Assembly: GCA_019243635.1 (NCBI GenBank) | Contig: JAFAUB010000152.1 | Span: 30,647 to 94,646 of the forward strand | Direction of reading: 5' to 3' | Source of the DNA: Pseudonocardiales bacterium | GTDB taxonomy: Bacteria; Actinomycetota; Actinomycetes; Mycobacteriales; Pseudonocardiaceae | DNA length: 64,000 nt | Part shown: piece by piece, positions 47,182 to 56,905 of the stretch | How the letters are laid out: every line of letters starts with the position of its first letter | Numbering within the stretch: the first letter of the stretch is position 1 | Notes under the pieces: model-generated | Databases searched by the model: none | The model's input: the letters and a program-made list of their open reading frames with translations, nothing else | What the model was told of the DNA's origin: nothing | Program-made: the position numbers and the translations under genes

Positions 47182-47202
47182 ACACCTAGCTTGTATAGGT
47201 GT
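47182..47202. promoter_or_regulatory. Palindromic operator-like site
   Basis: ACACCTA-N7-TAGGTGT is a perfect 7-bp inverted repeat in the divergent gap between the LuxR-type regulator and a small membrane gene. A third half-site (ATCACCTA) follows at about 47204. Suitable for a dimeric regulator. Confidence 0.5.
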
Positions 47203-47332
47203 TATCACCTAAGCGAAAGGGGCAGGCGATCATGTCGGCATCTCACCGGAGCGTGACACGCCTCCCCGGAGCTCGGCTCATGAGCCGCAGCCAGGGGGCG
47301 CGCCGTCGTGGCGGACCACACCGCGGGGTGGG

Positions 47333-47602
47333 GTGACCCGGCAGGTACTGTGCTGGGCCCTGTTGGCCGCGCTCCTGCTGGTCTGGCTCGGACTGCTGCT
47401 CGGGGCGACCTGGACCACTCAGGCCTTGCAGGCCAGGTTTCGCCGGCAGGCCGAGGAGCGTCGCAGGCTCAACGCGGCGTGGGCGGCGGTCCACGCCACT
47501 GCCCACCACGGGGAGAAGTGCCCGCACTGCGGCTATCCGCCGACCGACCAGGACTGGCACGCCGAACCGACGCCCGTGGAGGACCCACCGGACGACGACT
47601 GA
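47333..47602 (+). CDS. Small membrane protein with a CPHCG zinc knuckle
   Basis: 89 residues: an N-terminal membrane helix (residues 6-26), a basic helical segment, the motif EKCPHCGYPP that could bind metal with further ligands, and an acidic tail. GTG start with GGGGTGG close upstream. Function unknown. Confidence 0.55.
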   Translation: MTRQVLCWALLAALLLVWLGLLLGATWTTQALQARFRRQAEERRRLNAAWAAVHATAHHGEKCPHCGYPPTDQDWHAEPTPVEDPPDDD

Positions 47603-47659
47603 GTACGCGGGCCCGACGCCGGAAGACCCATCGGATCATGATCGGCGTCCAGGCCGTCG

Positions 47660-47887
47660 TCAGACCGGCACCCCGGAGCGGTCGAGCTCGTCGCGCTGGA
47701 CCCCGACCAGGAACGCCGACCAGCCCTCCCGGGTGAGCCCGAGAGCGGGCCCGAGAGGGTCCTTCGAGTCCCGGACCCAGACATGCCCCTGGGTACCGGT
47801 GACCTCGACGCAGTTTCCGCTCGGGTCCCCACTCACTCTGCTCTTCCGCCAGGAGGCCGTGGCGGGAGGCGGCGGCACCTCGACCAT
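47660..47887 (-). CDS. DUF397 protein
   Basis: 75 residues of the DUF397 family that accompanies XRE/DUF5753 regulators in actinobacteria (SWRKSRVSGDPSGNCVEV, VWVRDSKDP and WSAFLVGVQRDEL). ATG 47887 has GGAG upstream. Its usual partner, an XRE regulator, lies 550 bp away on the other strand (48439), so the pair is here divergently arranged. Confidence 0.85.
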   Translation of the reverse strand: MVEVPPPPATASWRKSRVSGDPSGNCVEVTGTQGHVWVRDSKDPLGPALGLTREGWSAFLVGVQRDELDRSGVPV

Positions 47888-48438
47888 GCCGTACTCCTTC
47901 TCCTGCGGGGACGGCGCTCTCACTGCCAGTGACCACATCATCGGGGCCCCATAACAGCTCGTCCGCAGACGAGGTGAGTGACCGGTAGCGGAAGTGCACG
48001 TCAGACGACTGGACCCGCAGCTCAACCTGCTCAGGACACCAGTGTGACAACTGCATCATAACTGGCTAACCGATCTGCGTCGGTTCGCAGTCGCCTCGGC
48101 CAGCACCCCAGCGTCAGCAACACGGGGAGACGCCGTCCCTTAGGTGGCGTGGCGGTAACTGTCGTAGTGCGAGCTGACGCTTCGAAGCCTACCAGACCGA
48201 CGACCCTCATCCTGCCAGACGTCAGGAGGACAGTTATCCGAAAGACATCAGGCACCCCTTTTTACTCAGGTCAAGGCTCTCGTAGCCGATGCCATGGAGC
48301 TTTCTGCCACCTCCTCAACGACGGGTGCGATCAGCGTGGTAGCCTGCTGGCAGGTGTCAGGAAGCCCGTGGTATAACGACAGAGAGCGTAACGACAGTGA
48401 GCCCGACGACAGGTGTCAGCAGGGAGAGGGTAGAGGGG
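47888..48438. other. Divergent region between DUF397 and XRE genes
   Basis: No convincing gene. It contains the start region of the XRE gene and presumably two promoters. Short open frames here do not match anything and overlap in shadow frames. Confidence 0.5.
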
Positions 48439-49332
48439 ATGACGGAAGTTCAAGAGCAAGATCCGACGGTGCAGCGTCGCCGGCTGCGCGCGGAGCTCAG
48501 AAACGCGCGCGACACCGCCGGGCTGAGGCAGGCCGACGTCGCCCGGGCCATGGACTGGTCGCTGTCCAAGCTGATGCGCATCGAGCGAGGAGAGGTGAGC
48601 GTCTCGACCAACGACCTGAGGGCGTTGCTGAACCACTACGGTGTGAAGGAGAAGGGGAAGGTCAACGGACTGCTCGAGCTCGCCAGGTCAGCGCGCGGGT
48701 CATCCTTCTACGATCAGTATGCCGACCTGCTGAAGCCTGGTTTCAAGGAGTACCTGGCGTACGAGGCCTCGGCGTCCGTGATTCGCCAGTACGAGCCTGT
48801 TCTCATCCCCGGGCTGCTCCAGACCGAGGAGTACGCCCGAGGGTTGTTCGAGGGTATGAGCAGGGCCACCCCAGAGGCAGCGGACAAGGGATGGACCGTC
48901 CGGCAGCACCGCCAGGATCTAGTCGACCGCGAGAGTCCCCCGGAGATGCGCTACGTCCTGGACGAGGCTGTCCTGCGGCGCCATGTCGGCCGGGGGCATG
49001 CGATGCGTCGCCAGCTTGAGCGAATCAAGGAGCTCGCGGCGGAGCCGAACATCAGCATCCAGGTCATACCGTTTCACTGCGGCGCCCACCCGGGCATGGC
49101 GGGGAGCTTCGTCTTGCTGGAGTTCGCCGACCCGAATCTGTCCGACCTGCTGCACCTGGAGGGCATCGACTCGACTACTATCCGTGACGACACCGAGCTG
49201 ATCGCCCGGTATCTGGACAGATTCGCCGAATTGGAGAGCCTGGCGTTGTCGCCGGACGAGAGCATCGACTTCCTCGATGTCCTGATTGGCGAGATGTCGC
49301 CCACCGACTCCGCTCACAAGGAGGCCGTCTGA
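48439..49332 (+). CDS. XRE regulator with DUF5753 domain
   Basis: 297 residues. The HTH (residues about 14-62, ELRNARDTAGLRQADVARAMDWSLSKLMRIERG) is followed by the DUF5753 domain (YEPVLIPGLLQTEEYARGL, ISIQVIPFHCGAHPGMAGSF, DSTTIRDDTELIARYLDRF). Together with DUF397 this forms the BldB/WhiJ-like regulatory pair common in filamentous actinobacteria. ATG 48439 has GAGGG upstream; ATG 48397 is an alternative. Confidence 0.92.
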   Translation: MTEVQEQDPTVQRRRLRAELRNARDTAGLRQADVARAMDWSLSKLMRIERGEVSVSTNDLRALLNHYGVKEKGKVNGLLELARSARGSSFYDQYADLLKPGFKEYLAYEASASVIRQYEPVLIPGLLQTEEYARGLFEGMSRATPEAADKGWTVRQHRQDLVDRESPPEMRYVLDEAVLRRHVGRGHAMRRQLERIKELAAEPNISIQVIPFHCGAHPGMAGSFVLLEFADPNLSDLLHLEGIDSTTIRDDTELIARYLDRFAELESLALSPDESIDFLDVLIGEMSPTDSAHKEAV

Positions 49333-49903
49333 TACAAGGAGGTAGCTTGTCGTAAAGCGTTCGACCAAACGGTTGACGCTCGTAAGAAGCCAGCAAGAAG
49401 CTGGCAAGAAAAGAGCCGGGGCTAGTGCGGCACACCAACCCCGGCCGGATCCAATCCCCTCCAGGCAAGAGGAGCATCGGATGCTTCACTGTAGCAACGG
49501 GCTGCCCCCGCAGCCCAGACCCCCCTCAGGTTACCACCGCGTGTCCCGCCGTCGGCATGTCTTGGGCGGCAGTGGCAGCAACGGGGGCTGACCGCACTCT
49601 GTTCACCCAGAGTAGCAATCTGTATCCTCAGTAACACCTTCGCTGGCTCGGCTCGGCGACGAGCCGAGCCAGCGAGTGCACAGAGAGTAGCAATTCCGGC
49701 GAACGACGAGTACTGGCCACCGTGAGGCCGCGTCGATCCCGTAGGCAATCAGCGACCAGCCGTGGCATCACCATCCCGGGCTGGGATACTGCTGTGGCGA
49801 CCACCACAGAATGGAGTCACGGGGTACTCCAGCAACGCGGTGACCTCGGCTGCGTGAGCCCCGTCACCGCGAAGGGGCTTGCGCACTGTCCGCCGCATCC
49901 ACC
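49333..49903. other. Gene-free stretch before the cell-wall block
   Basis: 570 bp with no supported gene. It holds a strong hairpin at 49641-49674 and several AGTAGCAAT repeats (around 49489, 49612 and 49687). Confidence 0.55.
49641..49674. terminator. 15-bp hairpin with a GCGA tetraloop
   Basis: Arms 49641-49655 and 49660-49674 are perfectly complementary; the loop GCGA is a stable GNRA tetraloop. No T-tract. Likely terminator for the XRE regulator. Confidence 0.65.
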
Positions 49904-52900
49904 GTGAGGCACCGCCCGGTCAGCACCGCACTCGCCCTGCTGGTCGGGTTGGCGGGCATGCTGGTCGCGCTGGTGCTGCCGTTCGCGCCGGTGACCGTCG
50001 AACAGTCGACGGTGACCTGGCCGGCTCACGGCCGACCGGTCAGCTCGAGTACGGCATTGTTCGCGCCGTACCGTCCAGCGGAACTGACCGCGATCGTGCC
50101 ATGCTCAGCGATTCGCGCCGCCGCCGGCAGGGGCCGCGCCGTCACGGTGCTGGCGACCGGTCCCGCCGGTGACGGGCTGGTGCTGCGGACCGAAGCCGGA
50201 ACGGCGCGGCTGCTGCTGGGTCGCCGGGTGGTGAGCACCACGCCGGTGGCCGGCACCGCCGCAGACTGCCGGACGCGGGTGCACGCCGGTTCGGCCGCAA
50301 CGGCGATCACCATCGGGAACACTCGGACGATCACCCTGGTCGGCGAGCCGGTGCCCAAGGTGTTCGCGTTCCGCACCGATCTCGATCCCCGGCAGGCGGC
50401 TGGAATGGCGGTCACCGCCCGCACCGCCAGCCCGTCCACCATCAGCTCGACGAGGGTGAAGACCCTGCTCGTCGGTGTGCAGCTGCTCACGGTGCTGATC
50501 GCGCTGGGCCTGCTGAGCGGGCTGCGCCCGCAGACCGCATGGGGCCTGATCGCCCGTACCCGGCAGGCCGCCGACGATCCCGCGTGCTCCGGCGGCCGGC
50601 CGGTCGGTACCGCCGGCCGGTGGTGGTGGCGCACCGTCGGGGTCGATGTCGGCGTGATCGGGGCGCTGGCCGGCTGGGCGGTCATCGGTCCACTCACCGA
50701 CGACGACGGCTTCGCCACCACCATCGCCCGCAACGCCGCGCGCAGCGGCGATGTCGGCAACTACTACCGCTGGTGGAACGCCTCGGAGACGCCGTTCGCG
50801 CTGAGTGAGCAGCTGCTCGCGCCGCTGACCGAGGTCAGCCTGGCGCCGCTGTGGCTGCGGTTGCCCAGCACCGCGCTGGGTGTGGCGACCTGGTTCGTGC
50901 TGAGCCGGGGAGTACTCGGCGCGGCGCTGCCAGCGGTGGCGGGCACCGTCGGAACCCGGCTGCTGGCCGCGGTGTGCCTGCTCGCCGCCTGGCTGCCGTT
51001 CAACCTCGGAGTGCGCCCCGAGCCGTACGTGGCCCTGGGTACGACGGGTTTGCTGGCACTGCTGTGGCGGGCTCGCGGGCTCCCCGCGCTGGGCCGCGCC
51101 GCGCTGGTCGCCGGGCTGACCATCCCGGTCAGCCCGGCCGGGCTGTTGGTCGCCGCCCCGATCGTGGTCTTCGCGCCCCGCATCGTCGCGATCGTCCGCG
51201 GTTCGGCGCGGGGGCGGGCCGAGGTGCCGGCTCGCGTGCTGCTGCTGTGCTGCACCGCCGCGATCAGCCTCACAGTGATCTTCGCCACCCAGACCTGGGG
51301 CGGCCTGGTGGCCGCCACCCGCTGGCACACCTTCTTCGGGCCGTCGCTGCCCTGGTACCACGAGCCGGACCGGTACCGGTTCCTGCTCGGTGATGACCAG
51401 GACGGCAGCGCCACCAAGCGGGTCCCGGTGCTGCTCACGCTCGCGCTGCTGCCGGTGGTCGGCGCCCTGCTGGCCCGCCGCACCGAACCGGGTGGTGCCG
51501 ACAGCTCGGCCGCGCGGCTGGCCGGTGTGGTGCTCACCGCGCTCGCCCTGCTGTGGCTCACACCGTCCAAGTGGTCGCATCACTTCGGCGCGATGGCCGG
51601 GTTGTTCGCGTCGTTCCTCGTGGTGGCCGTGGTGCTACTGCTGCGGCGGGTCCGCGCGCCGGTCGCGGACCGGGTGAGCCTCGGGGTCTCGGTGGTCGGC
51701 GCCGCGCTGGTGGCCGCAGCGGCCGGGCTGGCCTTCACCGGCCCGAACGCCTGGTGGCAGCCGGCGGTCTACGACGTGCCGTGGGCGGCCGGCCCGGTGC
51801 CCCCGATGAGCCTGCCGTTGGAGTGGCCACTGCTGTGGATCGGCGCGGTGGTGGGCTACGCGGTGGTGGGCTACGCGGTGGTGGCCGCACCGCGTAGCCC
51901 CGTGAGTGGCGATGCGAGCTATAGCTCGCATCGCCACTCACGGGTTGTCCACAGCCGGGTGGGGGTGGAGCGGGCCCTGGTTGCCGCGCCGGCGGTGCTC
52001 GCAGTCGTGGTGGCCGCCACCGCGGTGGCGGTGCTGGCCGGCTCGTTCCTGGCCGCGCCGCTGCGGCGGCCAGCCGGCTCGCTCGCCCTGGTGAACCTGC
52101 ATCGGCTGACCGGTGGCCCCTACTGCGGCCTGGCCGACGACATCCAGGTGCTACCCGACGGCGCCGTGCTGACCCGGGCTGACTCCTCGGGTCGGCTGGC
52201 CGGGTTCGCCGCGCTGGCCGGGTTCGATCCCAGCTCGCCGCCGCCGAACCCACCGGGTACCGGGATGTCGACCGAGCTCTGGGGAAGCCTGGTCGATGGG
52301 CCGCAGAACACCGGGACCATGACCAGCCCCTGGTTCAGACTGCCCACCCTGGGCAGCGCCGGTGGGGTGGCGGTATCGGTGTCCGGCCGTACCGATGGGG
52401 GCGACAAGCTGGTCCTGGAGTTCGGCCGGGCCGGACCCGCCGGCGTCACCGCACTGGGCGCTCGCGTGCCGTTCGACCGGGTACGGCCCAGCCAGGACCG
52501 TCCGAACGGCCCCCCGGACTACCGGCCCTGGCGATCCATCGGTCTCGACGCGGCGCAGGTCCCCGCCGGCGCCGACCGGGTCCGGATCCACGCGGTGGAC
52601 GCCACCACCGAACCGGATGGCTGGCTGGCCGTCACCGGCCCCCGACTCCGTTCCGTGGTCGGACTCAACGAGTTCCTGGCCGGCCGAGGGCCGGTGCTGG
52701 TGAGCTGGCCGCAGGCGTTCCTGTTCCCCTGCGTGCGGGACATCGTCGGGGTGGCCGGCGGGCTGGCCGACGCGCCTCGCGTGGTGATCGAAGCGCCGCG
52801 CCGCCACGGTCGGCTCTCAGCGATCACCACAGATCAGAGCCAGGGCGGCGACTTCGCCGCGCTGCGCCCGTTCGGCCGGCTCTACGAGGTACCCACCCGG

Positions 52901-52987
52901 CTAGCCGGCCATCCCGAGGTCGACTGGGGCGCCCTGGAACTCTCCGGCGACACCGCCGCCCGGGACGCCTACACCCGCACCCGGTAA
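49904..52987 (+). CDS. emb: Arabinosyltransferase of the Emb family
   Basis: 1027 residues, GT53-type membrane arabinosyltransferase that uses decaprenylphosphoryl-arabinose for arabinogalactan. It has an N-terminal periplasmic loop, about a dozen membrane segments and a carbohydrate-binding C-terminal part. The acidic GT-C motif [13 protein letters not shown] is clear. GTG start at 49904. It leads the dprE1-dprE2 genes that make its donor. The coding sequence contains a 46-bp perfect palindrome and a 15-bp tandem repeat. Confidence 0.93.
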   Translation: MRHRPVSTALALLVGLAGMLVALVLPFAPVTVEQSTVTWPAHGRPVSSSTALFAPYRPAELTAIVPCSAIRAAAGRGRAVTVLATGPAGDGLVLRTEAGTARLLLGRRVVSTTPVAGTAADCRTRVHAGSAATAITIGNTRTITLVGEPVPKVFAFRTDLDPRQAAGMAVTARTASPSTISSTRVKTLLVGVQLLTVLIALGLLSGLRPQTAWGLIARTRQAADDPACSGGRPVGTAGRWWWRTVGVDVGVIGALAGWAVIGPLTDDDGFATTIARNAARSGDVGNYYRWWNASETPFALSEQLLAPLTEVSLAPLWLRLPSTALGVATWFVLSRGVLGAALPAVAGTVGTRLLAAVCLLAAWLPFNLGVRPEPYVALGTTGLLALLWRARGLPALGRAALVAGLTIPVSPAGLLVAAPIVVFAPRIVAIVRGSARGRAEVPARVLLLCCTAAISLTVIFATQTWGGLVAATRWHTFFGPSLPWYHEPDRYRFLLGDDQDGSATKRVPVLLTLALLPVVGALLARRTEPGGADSSAARLAGVVLTALALLWLTPSKWSHHFGAMAGLFASFLVVAVVLLLRRVRAPVADRVSLGVSVVGAALVAAAAGLAFTGPNAWWQPAVYDVPWAAGPVPPMSLPLEWPLLWIGAVVGYAVVGYAVVAAPRSPVSGDASYSSHRHSRVVHSRVGVERALVAAPAVLAVVVAATAVAVLAGSFLAAPLRRPAGSLALVNLHRLTGGPYCGLADDIQVLPDGAVLTRADSSGRLAGFAALAGFDPSSPPPNPPGTGMSTELWGSLVDGPQNTGTMTSPWFRLPTLGSAGGVAVSVSGRTDGGDKLVLEFGRAGPAGVTALGARVPFDRVRPSQDRPNGPPDYRPWRSIGLDAAQVPAGADRVRIHAVDATTEPDGWLAVTGPRLRSVVGLNEFLAGRGPVLVSWPQAFLFPCVRDIVGVAGGLADAPRVVIEAPRRHGRLSAITTDQSQGGDFAALRPFGRLYEVPTRLAGHPEVDWGALELSGDTAARDAYTRTR
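51850..51879. repeat. 15-bp tandem repeat in the emb gene
   Basis: GTGGGCTACGCGGTG occurs twice in tandem, encoding [10 protein letters not shown], just before the 46-bp palindrome. Confidence 0.7.
51899..51944. repeat. 46-bp perfect palindrome inside the emb gene
   Basis: Arms 51899-51921 and 51922-51944 are perfectly complementary without a loop. It keeps the frame and adds a polar segment ([16 protein letters not shown]) to a membrane-protein loop, as expected from an inserted palindromic element. Confidence 0.85.
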
Positions 52988-52998
52988 CCTGCGACGCG

Positions 52999-54354
52999 AT
53001 GTCTGAGATCGTGGTGCGTTCGTTGAGCGGGTGGGGGGGGACCGCGCCGAGCAGGGCGCGGGTGCTGGTCGACCCGACGGTCGAGTCGATCCAGCAAGCC
53101 GTCCGGGACGCTGGCAGCCGGGGTGTGATCGCCCGTGGGCTCGGGCGCTCCTACGGCGACCCGGCACAGAACGCCGGTGGGCTGGTCATCGACATGACCG
53201 GGTGCAACCGGATCCACCGCCTCGACGCGGACAGCGGGCTGGCCGTGGTGGACGCCGGGGTCAGCCTCGACGCGCTGATGCGCGCCGCGCTGCCGTTGCG
53301 GCTGTGGGTCCCGGTGCTGCCCGGCACCCGGCAGGTCACCGTGGGCGGTGCGATCGCGGCCGACATCCACGGCAAGAACCACCACAGCGCGGGCAGCTTC
53401 GGCAACCACGTCCGTTGCCTCGAGCTGGTCACCGCCGACGGGTCGGTCGCCACCCTGACACCCGACGACGAGCTGTTCTGGGCCACCGTCGGCGGCATGG
53501 GGCTGACCGGGGTCATCGTGCGCGCCACGATCGCGCTCACCCACGTCGAGTCGGCGTACTTCATCGTCGACACCGACCGCACCGCCGACCTCGACGAGCT
53601 GATGACGCTGCTCACCGACGGCTCCGACGACCGCTACGACTACTCCGCCGCGTGGTTCGACGCGATCTCCACCGGCTCGAGGCTGGGCCGCGCGGTGCTC
53701 ACCCGCGGCTGGCTGGCTCGGCGTGACGAGCTGCCGCCGAGGCTACGCCGCGAGGGGCCGGCCTTCGACGCGCCGTACCTGTTCACCGCGCCCGCTGTGT
53801 TCCCCAACGGGCTGGCCAACCGGGTGACCTTCGGCGCGCTGAGCGAGGCGTGGTACCGCAAGGCACCCAGGCACCGCCGCGGCGAGGTGCAGAACCTGAC
53901 CACCTTCTACCACCCGCTGGACATGATCGGGCAGTGGAACCGGGCGTATGGTTCACGGGGCTTCCTGCAGTACCAGTTCGTGGTGCCCTTCGGGACGGAG
54001 GACACCGTCCGCCGCATCGTGGAACAGATCGCGCGCTCGGGGCACGTCTCGTTCCTCAACGTGATCAAACGGTTCGGCGAGGCCAGTGCGGCGCCGCTGT
54101 CGTTCCCGCAGCCCGGCTGGACGGTCACCGTGGACCTCCCGATCCGCCGGGGTCTCGCGGAGTTCTGTGACCGGCTCGACGAGCAGGTGCTCGACACCGG
54201 CGGGCGGCTCTACCTGGCCAAGGAGTCACGGGCCTCGGCGGCCACCGTGGCGTGCATGTACCCGCGGCTCGACGAGTGGCGCAAGATCCGCGCCGCCGCC
54301 GACCCCGGCGGCATCTTCGCCTCCGACCTCTCCAGGAGACTCGAACTACCGTGA
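52999..54354 (+). CDS. dprE1: Decaprenylphosphoryl-beta-D-ribose 2'-oxidase
   Basis: 451 residues. With DprE2 it epimerises decaprenylphosphoryl-ribose to the arabinose donor, in the periplasm. The FAD-binding_4 motif [14 protein letters not shown] and the [13 protein letters not shown] segment are present, with the C-terminal ALO domain ending in [16 protein letters not shown]. At the position of mycobacterial Cys387 (GWNICVDFP) it has Thr377 (GWTVTVDLP). Starts at ATG 52999, 12 bp after the emb stop, and ends in an 18-bp tandem repeat. Confidence 0.96.
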   Translation: MSEIVVRSLSGWGGTAPSRARVLVDPTVESIQQAVRDAGSRGVIARGLGRSYGDPAQNAGGLVIDMTGCNRIHRLDADSGLAVVDAGVSLDALMRAALPLRLWVPVLPGTRQVTVGGAIAADIHGKNHHSAGSFGNHVRCLELVTADGSVATLTPDDELFWATVGGMGLTGVIVRATIALTHVESAYFIVDTDRTADLDELMTLLTDGSDDRYDYSAAWFDAISTGSRLGRAVLTRGWLARRDELPPRLRREGPAFDAPYLFTAPAVFPNGLANRVTFGALSEAWYRKAPRHRRGEVQNLTTFYHPLDMIGQWNRAYGSRGFLQYQFVVPFGTEDTVRRIVEQIARSGHVSFLNVIKRFGEASAAPLSFPQPGWTVTVDLPIRRGLAEFCDRLDEQVLDTGGRLYLAKESRASAATVACMYPRLDEWRKIRAAADPGGIFASDLSRRLELP

Positions 54355-54373
54355 CGACTCGAACTACCGTGAC
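54338..54373. repeat. 18-bp tandem duplication at the dprE1-dprE2 junction
   Basis: GACTCGAACTACCGTGAC is repeated exactly (54338-54355, 54356-54373). The first copy contains the dprE1 stop codon, so the duplication lengthened the gap before dprE2. Confidence 0.8.
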
Positions 54374-54385
54374 AAGGGAAGACCA

Positions 54386-55141
54386 GTGATCGACGCTGTC
54401 GGCAACCCCCAGTCCCTGCTGCTGCTGGGCGGCACCTCCGAGATCGCGCTGGCTACCGCCGAGCGCTACGCCGGCCGCCGCCGGCTGCGGGTGGTGCTGG
54501 CCGCCCGCCCGTCACCGCGCCTGGACGACGCCGCAGTGCGGCTGGAGGGGGTGGGCGCCACGGTGATGACGCTGCCCTTCGACGCGGCGGACACCGCCTC
54601 GCACCCCGAGACGATCGAGAAGGCCTTCACCGACGGTGACATCGACGTCACTCTGGTCGCCTTCGGGTTGCTCGGCGACCAGGAGAAGGCGTGGACCGAC
54701 CACGCCACCGCCGTCGAGCTCGCGCAGGTCAACTACGTGGGGGCGGTGTCGGTCGGAGTGCTGCTGGCCACGGCGCTGCAACGGCAAGGCCACGGCACGC
54801 TGGTCGCGCTGTCCTCCGCCGCCGCCGAGCGGCCCAGGCGCTCCAACTTCTGCTACGGGTCCACCAAGGCCGGCCTGGACGCCTTCTACACCGGCCTCAC
54901 CGAGGCGCTGCGACCGTCCGGGGTCAAGGTCTCGGTGATCCGGCCCGGCTTCGTGCGTACCAAGATGACAGCGGGCCTGAAACCCGCCCCGCTGTCAGTC
55001 ACCCCGGAACAGGTCGCCGAGGTGATCGTGGATGCCGTGACCCACGGCCGCGAACAGTCCTGGGCTCCCGCCCCCCTGCGCTACGTGATGTCCGCCCTAC
55101 GCCATGTCCCCCGCCCCATCTTCCGCCGCCTCCCGATCTGA
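54386..55141 (+). CDS. dprE2: Decaprenylphosphoryl-2-keto-ribose reductase
   Basis: 251 residues, short-chain dehydrogenase that finishes DPA synthesis. The cofactor motif [12 protein letters not shown], the catalytic [23 protein letters not shown] (Ser/Tyr/Lys) and the RPGFVRTKM segment are typical of DprE2. GTG 54386 follows AAGGGAAGA. Downstream, facing it, is the convergent gene for DPPR synthase, with the dispersed 22-bp motif between. Confidence 0.95.
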   Translation: MIDAVGNPQSLLLLGGTSEIALATAERYAGRRRLRVVLAARPSPRLDDAAVRLEGVGATVMTLPFDAADTASHPETIEKAFTDGDIDVTLVAFGLLGDQEKAWTDHATAVELAQVNYVGAVSVGVLLATALQRQGHGTLVALSSAAAERPRRSNFCYGSTKAGLDAFYTGLTEALRPSGVKVSVIRPGFVRTKMTAGLKPAPLSVTPEQVAEVIVDAVTHGREQSWAPAPLRYVMSALRHVPRPIFRRLPI

Positions 55142-55155
55142 GCCCCTGCGCAGAC

Positions 55156-55177
55156 GGTTTCATGGATGCATGTGCAC
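55156..55177 (+). repeat. Dispersed 22-bp motif, copy 2
   Basis: GGTTTCATGGATGCATGTGCAC; see the copies at 13465 and 55197. Confidence 0.6.
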
Positions 55178-55196
55178 CCTCCAGCCCGCCGTACAC

Positions 55197-55218
55197 GGTC
55201 TCATGGGTGCATGTGCAC
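55197..55218 (+). repeat. Dispersed 22-bp motif, copy 3
   Basis: GGTCTCATGGGTGCATGTGCAC, 19 bp after copy 2. Both are in the convergent gap between dprE2 and the UbiA-family gene, close to the stop of dprE2. Confidence 0.6.
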
Positions 55219-55424
55219 TCCTGGGGCGGCGCGGGCGGTGGGCGTCCGGCGCGTCAGAGTCGGTGATCTCGTCGTTCGCGAGCAGGTGCGGTGGAGGCAC
55301 GCAAGCGCTCAGTCAAAAGCCCGCGCCGCGGAACACACGACACCCGAGGGAGCGTGGAACGTCGGTGACGTCGAGTTCGCGGGAGGCACCGCCAGTGCGT
55401 CGCGGGAGAGCGGGTGAACGGGGG

Positions 55425-56339
55425 CTAGAGGTAGACGGCGGCGATGAGGGTGAGGATGAGGGCGGCGCCGAGGACTTGGAGGACGCGGTCGCCTAGGGCG
55501 ATCTCCTCGGGTTCGCCGCCGTTGCCGCCGTCGACATCCACGGCGTAGCGCAGCACGGCCATTACGCAGGGCACCAAGGAGATCACAGACCAGCGCGAAT
55601 GGTTGGTCTGGCTGAGCTGAAACGCCCACGAACCGTACGTCATGATCACTCCGGTGGCCGAGAGCGTCCACACGAAGCGCAGGTAGGAGGCGGTGTAACG
55701 GTCCAGTGACTTGCGGATCTTCGCACCGGTGCGCTCAGCGAGCCGGATCTCGGCGTACCGCTTACCGGCCACCATGAACAGCGACCCGAACGCGGTGGTG
55801 AGCAGGAACCACTGGGACAGCGCGATCTGGGCGGCGGCACCGCCCGCGATGGCCCGCAACAAGAAGCCGGACGCGACGATGGAGATGTCCACCACCGGCT
55901 GGTGTTTGAGCCACCAGCAGTAGGCGAGCTGTATCGCGATGTAGACCACGGTGACCAGAACCAGGTCGGTCGAGGCCAGGAAGGACACTCCGATCGCGGT
56001 CGTGAACAGGACCACCGCCACCGCCAGCGCCAACCGCGGTGGCACCAGTCCAGCGGCGACCGGCCGGTGGCGCTTGGTCGGGTGCGCGCGGTCGGCCTCG
56101 ACGTCCTGGACGTCGTTGACCAGGTACACACCGGAGGCGGCGAGCGAGAACGCGACGAAGGCGATCCCGACGGTGGCGAGCACGGGTAGCTGGAAAATGG
56201 TACCGCCGGCGAATGGCGCGGCCAGCACCAGGACGTTCTTCACCCACTGCCGGGGTCGCATGGTGCGGACCAGCCCGGCCAGCGCGGTACCGCCTCGGAC
56301 GCTGGTCTGGACCCGCGGCGCGGTGGTGGTCATCGCCAT
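55425..56339 (-). CDS. ubiA: Decaprenyl-phosphate phosphoribosyltransferase (UbiA family)
   Basis: 304 residues, about eight membrane segments. It joins decaprenyl phosphate and PRPP to give DPPR, the precursor of decaprenylphosphoryl-arabinose. The first Asp-rich motif NDVQDVEADRAHPTK (Asn75 on) and MRPRQWVKN near the start are as in mycobacterial Rv3806c. Overlaps the PAP2 gene by 10 bp, so the minus-strand set glfT2-PAP2-ubiA is an operon. Confidence 0.94.
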   Translation of the reverse strand: MAMTTTAPRVQTSVRGGTALAGLVRTMRPRQWVKNVLVLAAPFAGGTIFQLPVLATVGIAFVAFSLAASGVYLVNDVQDVEADRAHPTKRHRPVAAGLVPPRLALAVAVVLFTTAIGVSFLASTDLVLVTVVYIAIQLAYCWWLKHQPVVDISIVASGFLLRAIAGGAAAQIALSQWFLLTTAFGSLFMVAGKRYAEIRLAERTGAKIRKSLDRYTASYLRFVWTLSATGVIMTYGSWAFQLSQTNHSRWSVISLVPCVMAVLRYAVDVDGGNGGEPEEIALGDRVLQVLGAALILTLIAAVYL

Positions 56340-56905
56340 CCTCTCGGAACTCTGCCGCGATGGGGGTCGGCGCGATCGGGGTTGCTGTGAAGGACGTCGC
56401 CGCGAAGCCGTCGGCGCATCCCGGCACCGATGGCTGCGCCCAGCGCGGAGCCCACCAGGACGTCACTCGGGTAGTGCACGCCCAACACCAGCCTGCTGAG
56501 CAGCATCGGGGGCACCACCAGCGGGCTGAGCCGGCGACGCAGCAGCCCACCATAGAGAACCGCCGCCGCGGTGGTCGAGGCCGCATGCGAGGACGGGAAG
56601 GACAGCCGACTCGGTGTACCCGCCAGCACCGCAACCGACGGGTCAGTCGGGCGGTGCCGACGCACCACCCTTTTGAGCGCGATCGACGTCCCGTGCGCGG
56701 CGGCCACCGCGGCTGCAGAGAGCAGCCAGTCCCGCCGGCGCCGCCGATCGACCAGCGCACCCAGCGCACCGAGCGCCAGCCAGCCCAGGGCGTGCTCACC
56801 GAAACGGGACATCCCTCGGGCGACGGTCACCACCTGCGGTACCGCGATCCTGCGCTGCACAGCGGCGAGCAGCGCGATCTCCGGGTGCTCAGTGGGGGGC
56901 GCCAT
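56330..56905 (-). CDS. PAP2-family phosphatase
   Basis: 191 residues, membrane phosphatase with the three PAP2 signatures: KRVVRRHRP, PSSHAAS and SRLVLGVHYPSD. In mycobacteria the homologue (Rv3807c) sits in the same place and is thought to remove a phosphate from decaprenylphosphoryl-5-phosphoribose. ATG 56905 overlaps the glfT2 stop by 1 bp (TGATG). Confidence 0.9.
   Translation of the reverse strand: MAPPTEHPEIALLAAVQRRIAVPQVVTVARGMSRFGEHALGWLALGALGALVDRRRRRDWLLSAAAVAAAHGTSIALKRVVRRHRPTDPSVAVLAGTPSRLSFPSSHAASTTAAAVLYGGLLRRRLSPLVVPPMLLSRLVLGVHYPSDVLVGSALGAAIGAGMRRRLRGDVLHSNPDRADPHRGRVPRGWR

Noticed and set aside
47888..48059. Short frame upstream of DUF397 beginning MMQLSHW
   Set aside because: It runs on as a shadow of the DUF397 gene without a proper end, so it is not supported as a separate gene.
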